64,000 nt of DNA from Gammaproteobacteria bacterium MFB021. Lineage in GTDB: Bacteria; Pseudomonadota; Gammaproteobacteria; Pseudomonadales; Halomonadaceae. The position numbers and the translations under genes are program-made. Below are positions 18,531 to 28,436 of the stretch, piece after piece. Under the pieces are notes generated by a model, which saw only the letters and a program-made list of their open reading frames with translations, did no database searches and was not told where the DNA came from. The stretch's first letter is position 1. Each line of letters starts with the position of its first letter. Location: assembly GCA_000737985.1 (NCBI GenBank), contig JNVT01000071.1:1-64000 (forward strand), read 5' to 3'.

Positions 18531-19322
18531 TCAGCCAGTACCGGCCATCTGTTCGATCATGCCCTGCATGAACCGCAGCTGATGCTCGAACAGATCGCTC
18601 AGGAAGCCACCCAGGTTGGGGGTCAGTGCCAGAATCATCGCCAGACCGGCGGTGAGGGTCATGGGGAAGCCGATGGAGAATATCGTCAGCTGCGGCGAAG
18701 CGCGGTTGAGAATCCCCAGCGACAGATTGATCAGCAGCAGCGAAGCGACGACAGGCAGTGCCAGCAGCAGCCCCGAGGTGAAGATGGTGCCGCCCCAGCG
18801 GGCCAGGGTCTCGGCGAAGCTGGCATCGATCGAGGTGGCACCCACCGGCAGCACCTCGAAGGTCCAAGCCAGGATCTCGAGGGTGATCAGATGCCCGTTC
18901 AGGGCCAGGAACATCAGCAGCGTGATCATCTCCAGAAAACGTGACAGCACCATGGTGTTGGTGCCCGAGTCCGGCGAGAAGAAGGTCGCGAAGCCCAGGC
19001 CCATCTGCATGCTGATGTATTCGCCGGCGTTGATCACCACCGCGATCATGATTCGCAGCACCAGGCCCATGGCGGCGCCGATCAGGATCTGCTGCAGCAT
19101 GATGCCGACGCTCTCCAGCGAGAACAGCGGCACGTTGGGCATGGGCGGTAACGACGGTGCGATGGCGAAGGCGAGGGCCACCCCGAACAGCAGCTTGAAT
19201 TGACGCGGTACGCTCGACCAGCTCCAGATCGGCGAGGCAGTCAGAAATGCCAGGATGCGCACGCTGGGCCAGCCGAACAGCTGCAGCCAGGCCTGCCACT
19301 GGGCGCTGGTGATATCGATCAT
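18531..19322 (-). CDS. fliR: Flagellar export gate protein FliR
   Basis: 263 residues, highly hydrophobic with about six membrane helices (LLFGVALAFAIAPSLPPM, IMIAVVINAGEYISMQMGLG, TIFTSGLLLALPVVASLLLI). MQMGLGFATFFSPDSG and the conserved LNRASPQLTIFSIGFPMTL are FliR family blocks. Part of the FliPQR export channel in the inner membrane. Last gene of the fliF-fliR run. Confidence 0.97.
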   Translation of the reverse strand: MIDITSAQWQAWLQLFGWPSVRILAFLTASPIWSWSSVPRQFKLLFGVALAFAIAPSLPPMPNVPLFSLESVGIMLQQILIGAAMGLVLRIMIAVVINAGEYISMQMGLGFATFFSPDSGTNTMVLSRFLEMITLLMFLALNGHLITLEILAWTFEVLPVGATSIDASFAETLARWGGTIFTSGLLLALPVVASLLLINLSLGILNRASPQLTIFSIGFPMTLTAGLAMILALTPNLGGFLSDLFEHQLRFMQGMIEQMAGTG

Positions 19323-19332
19323 GCGGGACGGC

Positions 19333-19602
19333 TTAGTTGACCATCTGCGGAATGTTCGTCAGCAGCTCGATGGTGAAATTGCTCAGCAGTTGAATCAACC
19401 ACGAGCCGGAAATGATCAGCGCGGTGAAGACGCCAAGGATCTTGGGGATGAACGACAGCGTCATTTCGTTGATCTGGGTCGCGGCCTGAAACAGGCTTAC
19501 CAACAGGCCGATCAGCAGCGCCGTGAGCAGCAGGGGACCGGCCATCATCAGCGTCAGCTTCATTCCCTGGTAGGCCAGGCTCATTACCATTTCGGGCGTC
19601 AT
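19333..19602 (-). CDS. fliQ: Flagellar export gate protein FliQ
   Basis: 89 residues, the standard FliQ length, with two membrane helices (LMMAGPLLLTALLIGLLVSL and IPKILGVFTALIISGSWLIQ) joined by FQAATQINEMTLSF, a FliQ signature. It ends 10 bases before fliR. Confidence 0.98.
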   Translation of the reverse strand: MTPEMVMSLAYQGMKLTLMMAGPLLLTALLIGLLVSLFQAATQINEMTLSFIPKILGVFTALIISGSWLIQLLSNFTIELLTNIPQMVN

Positions 19603-19641
19603 TGCACACCTCCGGGCCGGCCACCGCGGTGGCCATGCGTG

Positions 19642-20409
19642 TCAACTCATGTAGAAGCTCTGGGTCAGCGAACCGATCAGCAGCTGCCAACCATCCACCA
19701 GCACGAACAGCATCAGCTTGAACGGCAGCGAGATCGTCGCCGGCGGCACCATCATCATCCCCAGCGACATCAGCACGCTGGCCACCACCAGGTCGATGAT
19801 CAGAAACGGAATGAAGATGGTGAAGCCGATCTGAAACGCCGTCTTGAGCTCGCTGGTGGCGTAGGCGGGCACCAGAATGCGCATCGGTACATCCTCCGGC
19901 CCCTGCATGTCGCCGATCTTGGCGATTCGCGCGAACATCGCCAGATCGCTCTTGCGAGTCTGCGCCAGCATGAATTCACGGATCGGCTGGCTGCCCCGAT
20001 CGAGCGCCTGTTCCAGCGAGATCTGCTCCGCCGCGTAGGGCTGCCAGGCGTCCTGATAGACGCGATCGAGCACCGGCGACATCACAAAGAAGGTCAAGAA
20101 CAGTGCCAGGCCGATCAGCACCTGGGTCGGCGGTGACGACTGCGTGCTCATCGCGGTACGCAGCAGCCCCAGCACGATGATGATGCGGGTGAAGCAGGTC
20201 ATCATCAGCAGCAGGGCGGGCAGGAATGCCAGCGACGACAGGAACAATAGCGTCTGCAGGCTGAGCGACCAGCGCTGCCCGCCGTCGCTCAGCGGCTCGC
20301 TGACGATACTCGGTAGGGCCTGGGCCAGTGCTTGAGTCGCCGGCGCCAGCATCAGGGCGACAGCGGTTAGCGCGAGGGCGGCACCAGGGAGGCGGGGGCG
20401 TGCACTCAC
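19642..20409 (-). CDS. fliP: Flagellar export gate protein FliP
   Basis: 255 residues from a GTG start at 20409 that overlaps the fliO stop (GTGA), with GGGAGGA upstream. A cleavable signal peptide ([20 protein letters not shown]) is followed by the FliP blocks [40 protein letters not shown] and [21 protein letters not shown] longer frame to 20721 lies inside fliO and reads as low-complexity shadow. Forms the export-gate pore with FliQ and FliR. Confidence 0.96.
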   Translation of the reverse strand: MSARPRLPGAALALTAVALMLAPATQALAQALPSIVSEPLSDGGQRWSLSLQTLLFLSSLAFLPALLLMMTCFTRIIIVLGLLRTAMSTQSSPPTQVLIGLALFLTFFVMSPVLDRVYQDAWQPYAAEQISLEQALDRGSQPIREFMLAQTRKSDLAMFARIAKIGDMQGPEDVPMRILVPAYATSELKTAFQIGFTIFIPFLIIDLVVASVLMSLGMMMVPPATISLPFKLMLFVLVDGWQLLIGSLTQSFYMS

Positions 20410-20849
20410 GACTCGTCCTCCCGGCGCTGGCGCGGCTTGAGTGATTGGCGCAGGTTGTGCTGCATCGCTTGGCGCAAGCGGCTGGCGAAGCTGCCCGTGA
20501 GCGGTGCGCCTGCCGGCGCCTCGGGGGCGGGTGGCGGCTCTGGTGGTGAGTCCAGAGTGTCGAGCTTGGTGACCTGGCCGCCGCCCACGCCGAGCACCAG
20601 CCAGCGATTCTCGACCTCGACGATGACCACGCGCTCGCGCTGGCCTATCGAGGTGCTGGCGACCACGCGCAGGTGCTTGCCGCCGCCTCGGCGCTGCGTG
20701 CCCAGGCGCTTCAGCAGCCAAGTGCAGAGCAGGATGATGGCGATGACCACCAGCAGCGAGACGGCGGTCTTGCCCATCATCAGCAGGCCGATGTCGTTGC
20801 CGGCGCCACCGACCAGCGGCTCGGCCTGGCGGGCAAGGTCTTCCTTCAT
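20406..20849 (-). CDS. fliO: Flagellar biosynthesis protein FliO
   Basis: 147 residues. One membrane helix ([20 protein letters not shown]) is followed by a short basic region and the FliO domain ([36 protein letters not shown]), then a Pro-rich tail. It helps FliP assemble. Its start overlaps the fliN stop. Confidence 0.95.
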   Translation of the reverse strand: MKEDLARQAEPLVGGAGNDIGLLMMGKTAVSLLVVIAIILLCTWLLKRLGTQRRGGGKHLRVVASTSIGQRERVVIVEVENRWLVLGVGGGQVTKLDTLDSPPEPPPAPEAPAGAPLTGSFASRLRQAMQHNLRQSLKPRQRREDES

Positions 20850-21397
20850 CGGTTGAGTTTCTGCACGCGCTCGGAGGGGGTGATGATCTCGGTGATACGG
20901 ATGCCGTACTTGTCCTCGACCACCACGACCTCGCCCTGGGCGATCAGATAGCCGTTGATCAGAATGTCCATCGGCTCTCCGGCCAGGCCGTCGAGCTCCA
21001 CCACCGAGCCCTGGGCGAGTTCCAAAAGTTGCTTGATGGTGATGCGCGTGCGCCCGAGCTCGACCGAGAGCTTCACCGGGATGTCCATGATGATGTTCAG
21101 ATCACGGGTCGGGTGCGACGGGCCGCCCTCGTCGAACGACTGGAACATCGCGCGCTCGTCGGCGGCGCTGACGAAGGATGCATCGTTGCTGTCCTTGGCC
21201 GGTTTGGGCTCCGACCGCGGCGCCGGCTTGGCGGCGGGCTGTGGTTCGGGTTCGGGCTCGGGTTCCGGCTCGACGCCCTGTTCGGCCATGGCGGCAGCCC
21301 AGAGATCTTCCGCGTCTTCCTGTGTCGCCGCCTGGGATTGCTCATCCTGTGGCTTGGCGTCGTCGGCCGGGGAACCGGGCTTGTTGTCGTCACTCAT
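20846..21397 (-). CDS. fliN: Flagellar motor switch protein FliN
   Basis: 183 residues, longer than the ~137 of E. coli FliN. The C-terminal SpoA domain is canonical ([58 protein letters not shown]). The extra N-terminal ~95 residues are acidic and contain a run of Glu-Pro pairs (about 42-52) then Lys/Pro, likely an extended linker. C-ring component; overlaps fliM by a few bases. Confidence 0.97.
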   Translation of the reverse strand: MSDDNKPGSPADDAKPQDEQSQAATQEDAEDLWAAAMAEQGVEPEPEPEPEPQPAAKPAPRSEPKPAKDSNDASFVSAADERAMFQSFDEGGPSHPTRDLNIIMDIPVKLSVELGRTRITIKQLLELAQGSVVELDGLAGEPMDILINGYLIAQGEVVVVEDKYGIRITEIITPSERVQKLNR

Positions 21398-22400
21398 TGT
21401 CGAAGTCCTTCATGGCGGAATAGGTACCATGGTCGATCAGATGCTTGACGCGCAGAGCCCGCTGGCCCTGGCGCGTGCCGTATTCGCAGGCCATGACCGG
21501 CACGCCGTCGACCCGTACGTCGAGAACCTGTGGCAGGTCGATGGGCAGCACGTCACCCACTTCCAGTGCCATGACCTCGCCCAGGGTGGCGTCGATATCG
21601 GCGAAGTCGGCGATCAGCTCGACCTCCGTCTGGCGAATCTCGCCGGCCATGCGCGACTCCCACTGGGCGTCGTTGCTGCCGTAGACGCCGATCGGGCTCG
21701 ACAGGACGTCGCGGATCGGCTCGATCATCGAGAACGGAATGCAGATATTGAAGTCGCTGGCCAGATTGCCCACTTCGAGATGGAAGGTGCTGTTGACCAC
21801 GATCTCGTTGGGTGAGTTGGTGATATTGGCGAAACGCACCTGCATCTCCGAGCGCATGTATTCGACCTCCAGCGGGTAGACCGACTTCCATGCGTCGCCG
21901 TAACCGTCCAGCGCCAGCGACATCAGGCGCTGGATAATGCGCTGCTCGGTGGCAGTGAACTCACGCCCGTCCGACTTGGTCGGGAAGCGACCGTCACCAC
22001 CGAACAGGTTGTCGACCACCATGAACACCAGGCTGGGGGGAAACACCAGCAGGGCGGTACCCTTCAGCGGCTTGAGGCTGATCAGGTTCAGGTTGGTCGG
22101 CACGGGCAGGTTGCGGGCGAACTGGCTGTAGCTCTGATAGCGCACGCCGGACACCGTGATGTCCGCGCTGCGCCGGATCAGGTTGAACAGCGCCACGCGG
22201 AACAAGCGCGCGAAGCGCTCGTTGATGATGTCCAGCGATTGCAGGCGCTCGCGAATGACCCGGTGCTGATTGGCCGGGTCGAACGGACGCGTGCGCTTCT
22301 CGCCGGGCGTCTCTTCGGCTTGCTTGTCGTTGTCGTCGCCGCTGACGCCATTGAGAAGGGCGTCGATTTCTTCCTGCGACAGCAAATCGTCTTGGGACAT
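21390..22400 (-). CDS. fliM: Flagellar motor switch protein FliM
   Basis: 336 residues. The N-terminal CheY-binding peptide is present (DDLLSQEEIDALLNGV). The middle domain has GTALLVFPPSLVFMVVDNLF and the C-terminal SpoA domain has GEVMALEVGDVLPIDLPQVL. Switch protein between FliG and FliN. Confidence 0.98.
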   Translation of the reverse strand: MSQDDLLSQEEIDALLNGVSGDDNDKQAEETPGEKRTRPFDPANQHRVIRERLQSLDIINERFARLFRVALFNLIRRSADITVSGVRYQSYSQFARNLPVPTNLNLISLKPLKGTALLVFPPSLVFMVVDNLFGGDGRFPTKSDGREFTATEQRIIQRLMSLALDGYGDAWKSVYPLEVEYMRSEMQVRFANITNSPNEIVVNSTFHLEVGNLASDFNICIPFSMIEPIRDVLSSPIGVYGSNDAQWESRMAGEIRQTEVELIADFADIDATLGEVMALEVGDVLPIDLPQVLDVRVDGVPVMACEYGTRQGQRALRVKHLIDHGTYSAMKDFDNE

Positions 22401-22417
22401 GGGTAACCTGGCGCCGC

Positions 22418-22912
22418 CTACTGCACGATGAAATCGGAGAACAGCACGTCGTCGATCGACAATTTGGGCTGTGGTGTGGTGATCGGCGTATCGAACAGGC
22501 CGAGGATCTCTTGCTTCAGCTCGACCTTGCCCTGCGGCTTGATCAGTTCCTCGGCGCTCTTCCCCGACAGCAGCATCAGCAGCCGGCTGCGGATTTCGGG
22601 CATATGCTGGACCAGGAAATCGCTGGTGGCCTGATCACCGACTCGCAGCGACAGGCCCACGTAGAGCAGTCGGTCGCCATAATCGCTCTGCAGATTGACG
22701 GTGAACGGGGCGATGGTGACGAAGATCGGCGTCGGCGGCTCGGCCGGTTTCTCCTCGACCGCAGCGACGTCCTCTGCGCCGCTTTTCGAGGTGAGAAAAA
22801 AGTAGACCGCGGCGGAGCTGGCGGCGGCCAGCAGCACGATCAATAGACCGATGATCAGGCGCGAGCGTTTCTTGCGTGGCGCGGCTTGAGGTGCAGCCAT
22901 TGCATCTGCCAT
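22418..22912 (-). CDS. fliL: Flagellar basal body-associated protein FliL
   Basis: 164 residues. Basic N-terminus, one membrane helix (LIIGLLIVLLAAASSAAVYF), periplasmic domain with VTIAPFTVNLQS and the end KVELKQEILGLFDTPI, DVLFSDFIVQ. FliL surrounds and supports stator units at the basal body. AGGA lies upstream. First gene after a 180-base gap from fliK, so it may have its own promoter. Confidence 0.95.
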   Translation of the reverse strand: MADAMAAPQAAPRKKRSRLIIGLLIVLLAAASSAAVYFFLTSKSGAEDVAAVEEKPAEPPTPIFVTIAPFTVNLQSDYGDRLLYVGLSLRVGDQATSDFLVQHMPEIRSRLLMLLSGKSAEELIKPQGKVELKQEILGLFDTPITTPQPKLSIDDVLFSDFIVQ

Positions 22913-23092
22913 GAATAGGAATCCTGGAAAGTTGCAGCGGATTATGCGCTGTCGCGGTGACCGGTCATCGCCGGAAAAGGGCCCGATCCCCTGCGCTAAC
23001 TGCGCCTTTCAGACGGGGTGGGCCCATGTGGCTCGCGCGACAGCAAGGTTGGCGCCGGCGAGTGCCGGCACCCGTGTTATCGGCAGCGCGGA

Positions 23093-24544
23093 TCAGGCAT
23101 AAAGGTTGATATTGCCGCGGGCGCCGAGCAGCGTGTTCAGCGTCGCGGTGGCGGCGTCGGCGGGTTCGTCGAGGGCGGCCAGCCCACTGGCATTGAGCGT
23201 ACCGCCCGGGGTAGCGCGGCCATCGTTTTCCTGCTGTTCACGCTGGAATTGACCGTGGTCGCCGACCATCGCTTCGCCGAGGGCAATACCGCTCTGGGCC
23301 AGCGCCTCACGCAGCTGCGGTAGCGCGGCTTCGACGGCTGCGCGTACCGGCGCGTGTGCGGAGAGAATCTGCAGCTGGGCCTGATTGTCGTGCACATTCA
23401 GGCTGACGCTCAGGGCGCCTAGCTCGCGGGGGTGCAGCTTCAGTTCCATCTGGCTGTCGCCACGCTGCTGCATCTGCAGCACCTGCTGGCCGAGTGAGGC
23501 GGGCCACTGGGGCGACTGAACCGCGACGGGCAGGGCGTGACTCGGCACGGCCGCGGGGCTTGCACTGGTTGGCATCGCCAGCGGTGAACCGCTCTGCTGC
23601 TGCAACTGGCCTGCAAAGCCCGCAGTGCCCTCGGTGGAGGCGCCGTGACCGCGGCTCAGCGAGGAGAGCTCGCCCCCCTGGGGCGCAGTCTGGGCGCGCG
23701 CGGCCAGTTGCTCCGCGGTCAAAGGCGCGTCCGTGGCGGTGGCCTGTGCCTGGGTCGAGGCCTGATGCCCCGCCGCCGAGCGCGTGAGCAGGGCGGCGAG
23801 TGGCGACTCGCCGCGAGCTTGCGCGTCGCGCTGGGCCAGGGTATCGCCATGGCGCTGAGCCGCCGTCGCGTCCAGTGCCGACGACAGCGCGCGCGCACCG
23901 GCACGTGCGGCCTCGCCATCGTCGGCGGGCGCTTGACCGGCGCGTTCGCGGGTGGCGAGTCCGATGGCGGAGGCCAGCGCGTTGGCCGAGCCGGCTAGCC
24001 CCTTCGTCGTCGATGTGCCAGGCGTCAGCAGTTGCCCGGTACGGGTTTCCGCCGGCAGGCGCGGATCGCTACTGGCGCTCAGCGGCTGCAGACCGGCGAA
24101 TAGCGCGGCCAGCGCCAGCGCATCGGCTTGTTCACTGGTTGCGGTCCGCTGGCTGTCTGCGCCGGTCAGCCCCTGTGGCATGTCATCGTCACTGGCACCG
24201 CTGGCCTTTTCGAGCAGTGCGCGTAGTCCCTCGGCGATGTCGTCGCCGCTGGCGTGGGCCGTGTCTGTGAGTGCCAGCTTGGCGAGAGTCTCGGCCTGAT
24301 CGGCCGGCAGCCGGGCGTTGGTATCGTCGTCGCTCAGGCGGGCGGCATCGGGGCGCGCCTCGCGGCCGCCAGCGGTCTCGGCGGTGCCAGCGTCCGAGGG
24401 CGAGCGTGGCTTAGCGCCGGCCTGGGTCAGCGCTGCGGCGAAGCTCGTCGATGGCGATGCCTCGCCGCTCGACTTGGCACTCGCTGCCTTGTCGCCTGCA
24501 GCGGTCATACGGGGAATCGGTGTCACGTCCATGCGCGTCGTCAT
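23093..24544 (-). CDS. fliK: Flagellar hook-length control protein FliK
   Basis: 483 residues, Ala/Gln/Ser-rich and low in conservation over the first ~340, as expected for the molecular ruler. The conserved C-terminal substrate-switch domain is clear (MELKLHPRELGALSVSLNVH, then LSAHAPVRAAVEAALPQLRE). It measures the hook and switches export from hook to filament substrates. The start is uncertain because no good ribosome site is visible before 24544. Confidence 0.94.
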   Translation of the reverse strand: MTTRMDVTPIPRMTAAGDKAASAKSSGEASPSTSFAAALTQAGAKPRSPSDAGTAETAGGREARPDAARLSDDDTNARLPADQAETLAKLALTDTAHASGDDIAEGLRALLEKASGASDDDMPQGLTGADSQRTATSEQADALALAALFAGLQPLSASSDPRLPAETRTGQLLTPGTSTTKGLAGSANALASAIGLATRERAGQAPADDGEAARAGARALSSALDATAAQRHGDTLAQRDAQARGESPLAALLTRSAAGHQASTQAQATATDAPLTAEQLAARAQTAPQGGELSSLSRGHGASTEGTAGFAGQLQQQSGSPLAMPTSASPAAVPSHALPVAVQSPQWPASLGQQVLQMQQRGDSQMELKLHPRELGALSVSLNVHDNQAQLQILSAHAPVRAAVEAALPQLREALAQSGIALGEAMVGDHGQFQREQQENDGRATPGGTLNASGLAALDEPADAATATLNTLLGARGNINLYA

Positions 24545-24617
24545 CTCGCTGTGAGTGTCGGGGTCTGTGCCCCGTTACCGCCTGACTGCGGCTCTCCGCT
24601 GACTAGTCAACCACTGG

Positions 24618-25076
24618 CTAGTAGGTGCGGCCGTTATCCTGCTGACGCCGACGCAGCTGGGCTGCCATCTCGTCACTATGTCGCTGTTCTGCGCGTGCGT
24701 GGTGCTGTAGCTGATCGCGCTCGCCGCGGGCATAGAGCGTGTCGTAGGCGTTGAGCTTGCGCTGTTCACCACGCCAGCGGGTCACGCCGCTTTCGACTCT
24801 CGACTCCTGCTCGCTGAGCACCCGACGCTGCTGGGCAATGGCGCTGTCGAGCGAGCCCAGAAATTGCTGGAAATCCCGCCACTGCGTCGAGGAGACGCCC
24901 TCGGTCAGGCTGGCATGGAGCTTGTGCTGATACTCTTCGCGATACTGCAAGAGCTGCTCCAGGCGCGTCTCGGCCTCCTGGCGCTGGCGCTGCAGCTGCC
25001 CCAGATCCTTGACCGCCTTGTCGCTGCTGTCTCGCGCGAGATCGCGCAGCATCGCCATGGCTTGCATATTGGCCAA
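24618..25076 (-). CDS. fliJ: Flagellar export protein FliJ
   Basis: 152 residues, almost entirely charged coiled coil (LGQLQRQRQEAETRLEQLLQ), the FliJ size and fold. It is the stalk that links the FliI ATPase ring to the export gate. Positioned between fliI and fliK as usual. A 184-base gap separates it from fliI. Confidence 0.93.
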   Translation of the reverse strand: MANMQAMAMLRDLARDSSDKAVKDLGQLQRQRQEAETRLEQLLQYREEYQHKLHASLTEGVSSTQWRDFQQFLGSLDSAIAQQRRVLSEQESRVESGVTRWRGEQRKLNAYDTLYARGERDQLQHHARAEQRHSDEMAAQLRRRQQDNGRTY

Positions 25077-25260
25077 AATCGTACCTCCGTGATCCGGACG
25101 TCACGCGATGAGAGAGCCGTGACCGAATGCCATTGTCGGCCACGCCTGGCCAGAGCAAAGCGCCGATTAGCGTGTGTCGAGGGCGGCTATTCGACAGGCG
25201 AGGAGGGCGGTTCGGGATCAATCCAGACCCGGTCTGTTCCAGGCGTGATTCGACCCGAGT

Positions 25261-26664
25261 CTAGTCGGTCTCGGGCAGCAGGCGGTCCAGTTCTGCCAGC
25301 GTATGCGCCATGTCGGAAATCTCGTCCATGCCCTGCTGAAGAAAGGCCTCCAGGCGCGGGTAGAGCGTGACCGCGCGATCGAGCTGCGGGTCCTGGCCGC
25401 TGACGTAGGCGCCGACGTTGATCAGGTCGCGGTTGCGCTGGTAGCGCGAGATCAACTGCTTGAAGCGCTGCGCCTGGCGCAGCCGCTTGCCGCTGACCAC
25501 CGCCGGCATGGCGCGGCTGATCGAGGCTTCGATGTCGATCGCCGGGTAGTGGCCGCTCTCGGCCAGAGCCCGGGAGAGCACGATATGGCCGTCCAGGATC
25601 GCGCGCGCCGAGTCGGCGATCGGGTCCTGCTGATCGTCGCCCTCGGTGAGAACGGTATAGAAAGCCGTGATGGAGCCGCCGCCGCGCTTGCCGTTACCGG
25701 CACGTTCGACCAGCCCCGGCAGCTTGGCGAACACCGACGGCGGATAGCCCTTGGTCGCCGGCGGCTCGCCGATCGCCAGCGCGATCTCGCGCGCGGCCAT
25801 GGCGTAGCGGGTGAGGGAGTCCATGATCAGCAGCACGTTACGCCCCTGGTCGCGGAAATCCTCGGCCAGGCGGGTGGCGTAGGCGGCCCCCTGCATACGC
25901 TGCAGCGGGGAAGTGTCCGCCGGCGCGGCTACCACCACCGCGCGTGCCAGTCCCTCTTCGCCCAGAATGTTCTCGATGAAGTCCTGCACCTCGCGGCCAC
26001 GCTCGCCGATCAGGCCGACCACGATGACATCGGCATTGGTGAAGCGTGCCATCATGCCAAGCAGCACACTCTTGCCCACCCCGGAGCCAGCGAATAGCCC
26101 CATGCGTTGGCCTCGGCCGATGGTCAACAGACCGTTGATGGCGCGGATGCCGACGTCGATGGCGGACTCTATGGGGGCGCGTGCCAGAGGGTTGATCGGC
26201 GGCGTCTCCAGCGGCGCGTGCGGGGTGAGGTCGAGCGGACCACGGGCGTCGAGCGGGCGCCCGTTGCCATCGACGATCCGTCCCAGTAACCCTTCGCCGA
26301 GCGGGAATCGCCGCGCGCTGGCGATATCCAGGCGGTTGCCGCTCAATGCCAGGACTCGTGCCCCGGGGAGCAGCCCGCTGGTATCCGCCAAGGGCATCAA
26401 GAACAGCTTGTCGCCGGCAAAACCGACCACCTCGGCTTCGGCGAAACGTTCGTCACCCTGGTTCGATAGCTCGATCAGGCAGGCGCTGCCCAGTGGCAGG
26501 CGCAGGCCCACCGCCTCGAGCACCAGACCGGTGGCGCGGGTGATACGTCCTTCGTGGCGATAGTGCGACAGCGCCTCGATGCGGTGACGCACCTTCTCCA
26601 GTGTCTGCCGCCAGTGGTGCTGGTGACGCGCGGCGTCGGGGGTGGTGGTGTCGGCTTCACTCAT
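25261..26664 (-). CDS. fliI: Flagellum-specific export ATPase FliI
   Basis: 467 residues from the ATG at 26664; a start 15 bases earlier is also possible. Walker A is in [15 protein letters not shown] and Walker B is [29 protein letters not shown]-type F1-ATPase beta-like blocks and the [20 protein letters not shown] signature identify FliI. The start overlaps the fliH stop (ATGAGTGA). Energises unloading of export substrates. Confidence 0.98.
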   Translation of the reverse strand: MSEADTTTPDAARHQHHWRQTLEKVRHRIEALSHYRHEGRITRATGLVLEAVGLRLPLGSACLIELSNQGDERFAEAEVVGFAGDKLFLMPLADTSGLLPGARVLALSGNRLDIASARRFPLGEGLLGRIVDGNGRPLDARGPLDLTPHAPLETPPINPLARAPIESAIDVGIRAINGLLTIGRGQRMGLFAGSGVGKSVLLGMMARFTNADVIVVGLIGERGREVQDFIENILGEEGLARAVVVAAPADTSPLQRMQGAAYATRLAEDFRDQGRNVLLIMDSLTRYAMAAREIALAIGEPPATKGYPPSVFAKLPGLVERAGNGKRGGGSITAFYTVLTEGDDQQDPIADSARAILDGHIVLSRALAESGHYPAIDIEASISRAMPAVVSGKRLRQAQRFKQLISRYQRNRDLINVGAYVSGQDPQLDRAVTLYPRLEAFLQQGMDEISDMAHTLAELDRLLPETD

Positions 26665-27451
26665 CGTGATCTGCGGCATCGGGTGCGTCGGATGTGTCGG
26701 GCTCTGCCCCGGTATCCGGCGCGGATGATTGGCGTCGCCGGCGCTGGTCGAGAATCGCCTTCCACTGGGTGCCCAGGCTGGCGTCCAGCCCGCCGCTGGC
26801 GCTGGTCACGCGGCAGCCGCCGCGCTCGAGCGAATGATCGGCACAGCACTCCCAGCCGCTGGCCTCGAGGGTATCGCCGATCGCTGTGCTGACCAGGGTC
26901 AGATCGTCCGGGTGCAACCACAGGCGCGATTTGCCGTTGAGGCTATGGTCCGCCTCGAGCAGCTCGCGCACCACGCTGAGAATGTGTTCGGGGTTGGCGG
27001 CCAGCGACTCCCCGGCCAGCTGGCGGCCGGTGATCAGCGCCAGCTCTACCAACTGGTTGGCGGTTTCGTCATCAAGTTGGGCTAGAGCCTCGCGGAAACT
27101 CTCGGCGAGGCCGGCAAGCGGTGTCAGATGCAGTGACACCCGCTTGTGGAATTCGAGCTCGGCGGCAGCATTGGCGGCCGCGAGGCCCTCGGCGTAGCCG
27201 TCGCGGTAGCCTTTCGCATGCCCATCGGCGTGACCCGCCTCGTAGCCCTGATTGCGTGCCAGCTCGGCCTCGGCGCGCAGTGCTGCCGCCTTGGCGCTCT
27301 GCTGCTGGGCGGCGGCCGCCTCGGCGTGCTCGTCTTTGGCATGGCCGGCCGGCGCCGGTTGCTGGCGCTCGAGTTCGCCCATCTGCCAGCGGTGCCAGCG
27401 CTCGCCGTCGGCATAAGAGTTCGCACCGCGGCGCCGATCAGACGTAGCCAT
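26657..27451 (-). CDS. fliH: Flagellar assembly protein FliH
   Basis: 264 residues from the ATG at 27451 (a GTG nine bases earlier is an alternative). Contains the GxxxG-like glycine-repeat helix [20 protein letters not shown] typical of FliH and the C-terminal FliI-binding domain ([17 protein letters not shown]). Regulates and anchors the FliI ATPase. It overlaps fliG upstream and fliI downstream. Confidence 0.95.
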   Translation of the reverse strand: MATSDRRRGANSYADGERWHRWQMGELERQQPAPAGHAKDEHAEAAAAQQQSAKAAALRAEAELARNQGYEAGHADGHAKGYRDGYAEGLAAANAAAELEFHKRVSLHLTPLAGLAESFREALAQLDDETANQLVELALITGRQLAGESLAANPEHILSVVRELLEADHSLNGKSRLWLHPDDLTLVSTAIGDTLEASGWECCADHSLERGGCRVTSASGGLDASLGTQWKAILDQRRRRQSSAPDTGAEPDTSDAPDAADHDE

Positions 27452-28436
27452 CGTCGCCACCGCTCAGGGCGATCTCGCCGGAGTCGGCCAGGCGCCGCAC
27501 CACGCCGAGAATCGCCTTCTGTTCGTTCTCCACCTGGGACAGGCGCACCGGGCCGCGGTTCTCCATATCCTCGCGCATGAGCTGTGCCGCGCGCTGTGAC
27601 ATGTTGCGGGTGAACTTGTCGATGAGTGCCTCTTCCGCGCCGCGCAGGGCGATGACCAGCGAGTTGGTCTCGATCTCGCGCAGGATGAGCTGGATGCCGC
27701 GGTCGTCGATATCGAGCAGGTTCTCGAACAGGAACATTTCGTCGATGATCTTCTGAGCCAGGTCTTCGCTGTGCGAGCGGACCACGTCGATAGCCTGCTC
27801 TTCCTGAGAGGAGTTCATCAGGTTGAGGATCTCGGCAGCGGTTCTCACGCCGCCCATCTTGCTGCGCTTGAGATTGGTGCCGTCGAGCATCGAGCTGAGT
27901 ACCTCGGTCAGTTCCTGCAGCGCCGCCGGCTGCACGCCGCTGAAGGTGGCGATACGCAGCATCACATCGTTGCGCAGCTTGTCATCGAACAGCTCCAGAA
28001 TGTCTGCCGCCTGATTGCGATCCAGGTGAACCATGATGGTGGCGATGATCTGCGGATGCTCGTCGCGGATCAGTTCGGCCGCCATCGAGGCTTCCATCAG
28101 ATTGAGCGAGTCGATCCCGGAGGCGGTGTTGGAGCTCTCCAGGATGTCCTCGATCAGGCTGCTGGCGCGTTCGCTGCCGAGCGCTTTGGTCAATACCGAT
28201 CGAATGTGATCATTGGTATGCAGGTTGATCGCGGTGAACTGCTCGGCCTCGTTGTGGAAGTCGCGCAGCACATCGGCCATGTCCTGGTGCGAGACCTGGC
28301 CGAGCTGTGCCATCTCCTGACTGATCTCCTGGACCTCGCGGGAAGAGAGATACTTGAACACTTCGGCTGCGCTATCTTCATCCAGCGAGAGCAGGAGGAT
28401 CGCGCCGCGGCGGGCGCCGGTCATCTGCGTCGTCAT
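27438..28436 (-). CDS. fliG: Flagellar motor switch protein FliG
   Basis: 332 residues. N-terminal domain [20 protein letters not shown], middle [20 protein letters not shown], and C-terminal torque domain with the charged helix [20 protein letters not shown]. Start overlaps the fliF stop (ATGA). Rotor side of the motor. Confidence 0.98.
   Translation of the reverse strand: MTTQMTGARRGAILLLSLDEDSAAEVFKYLSSREVQEISQEMAQLGQVSHQDMADVLRDFHNEAEQFTAINLHTNDHIRSVLTKALGSERASSLIEDILESSNTASGIDSLNLMEASMAAELIRDEHPQIIATIMVHLDRNQAADILELFDDKLRNDVMLRIATFSGVQPAALQELTEVLSSMLDGTNLKRSKMGGVRTAAEILNLMNSSQEEQAIDVVRSHSEDLAQKIIDEMFLFENLLDIDDRGIQLILREIETNSLVIALRGAEEALIDKFTRNMSQRAAQLMREDMENRGPVRLSQVENEQKAILGVVRRLADSGEIALSGGDDGYV

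Noticed and set aside
23077-23084. GCCGATAA (minus strand) upstream of fliL as a sigma-28 promoter
   Set aside because: Perfect -10 but the -35 at 11-base spacing (TTTATGCC) does not fit, so not called.
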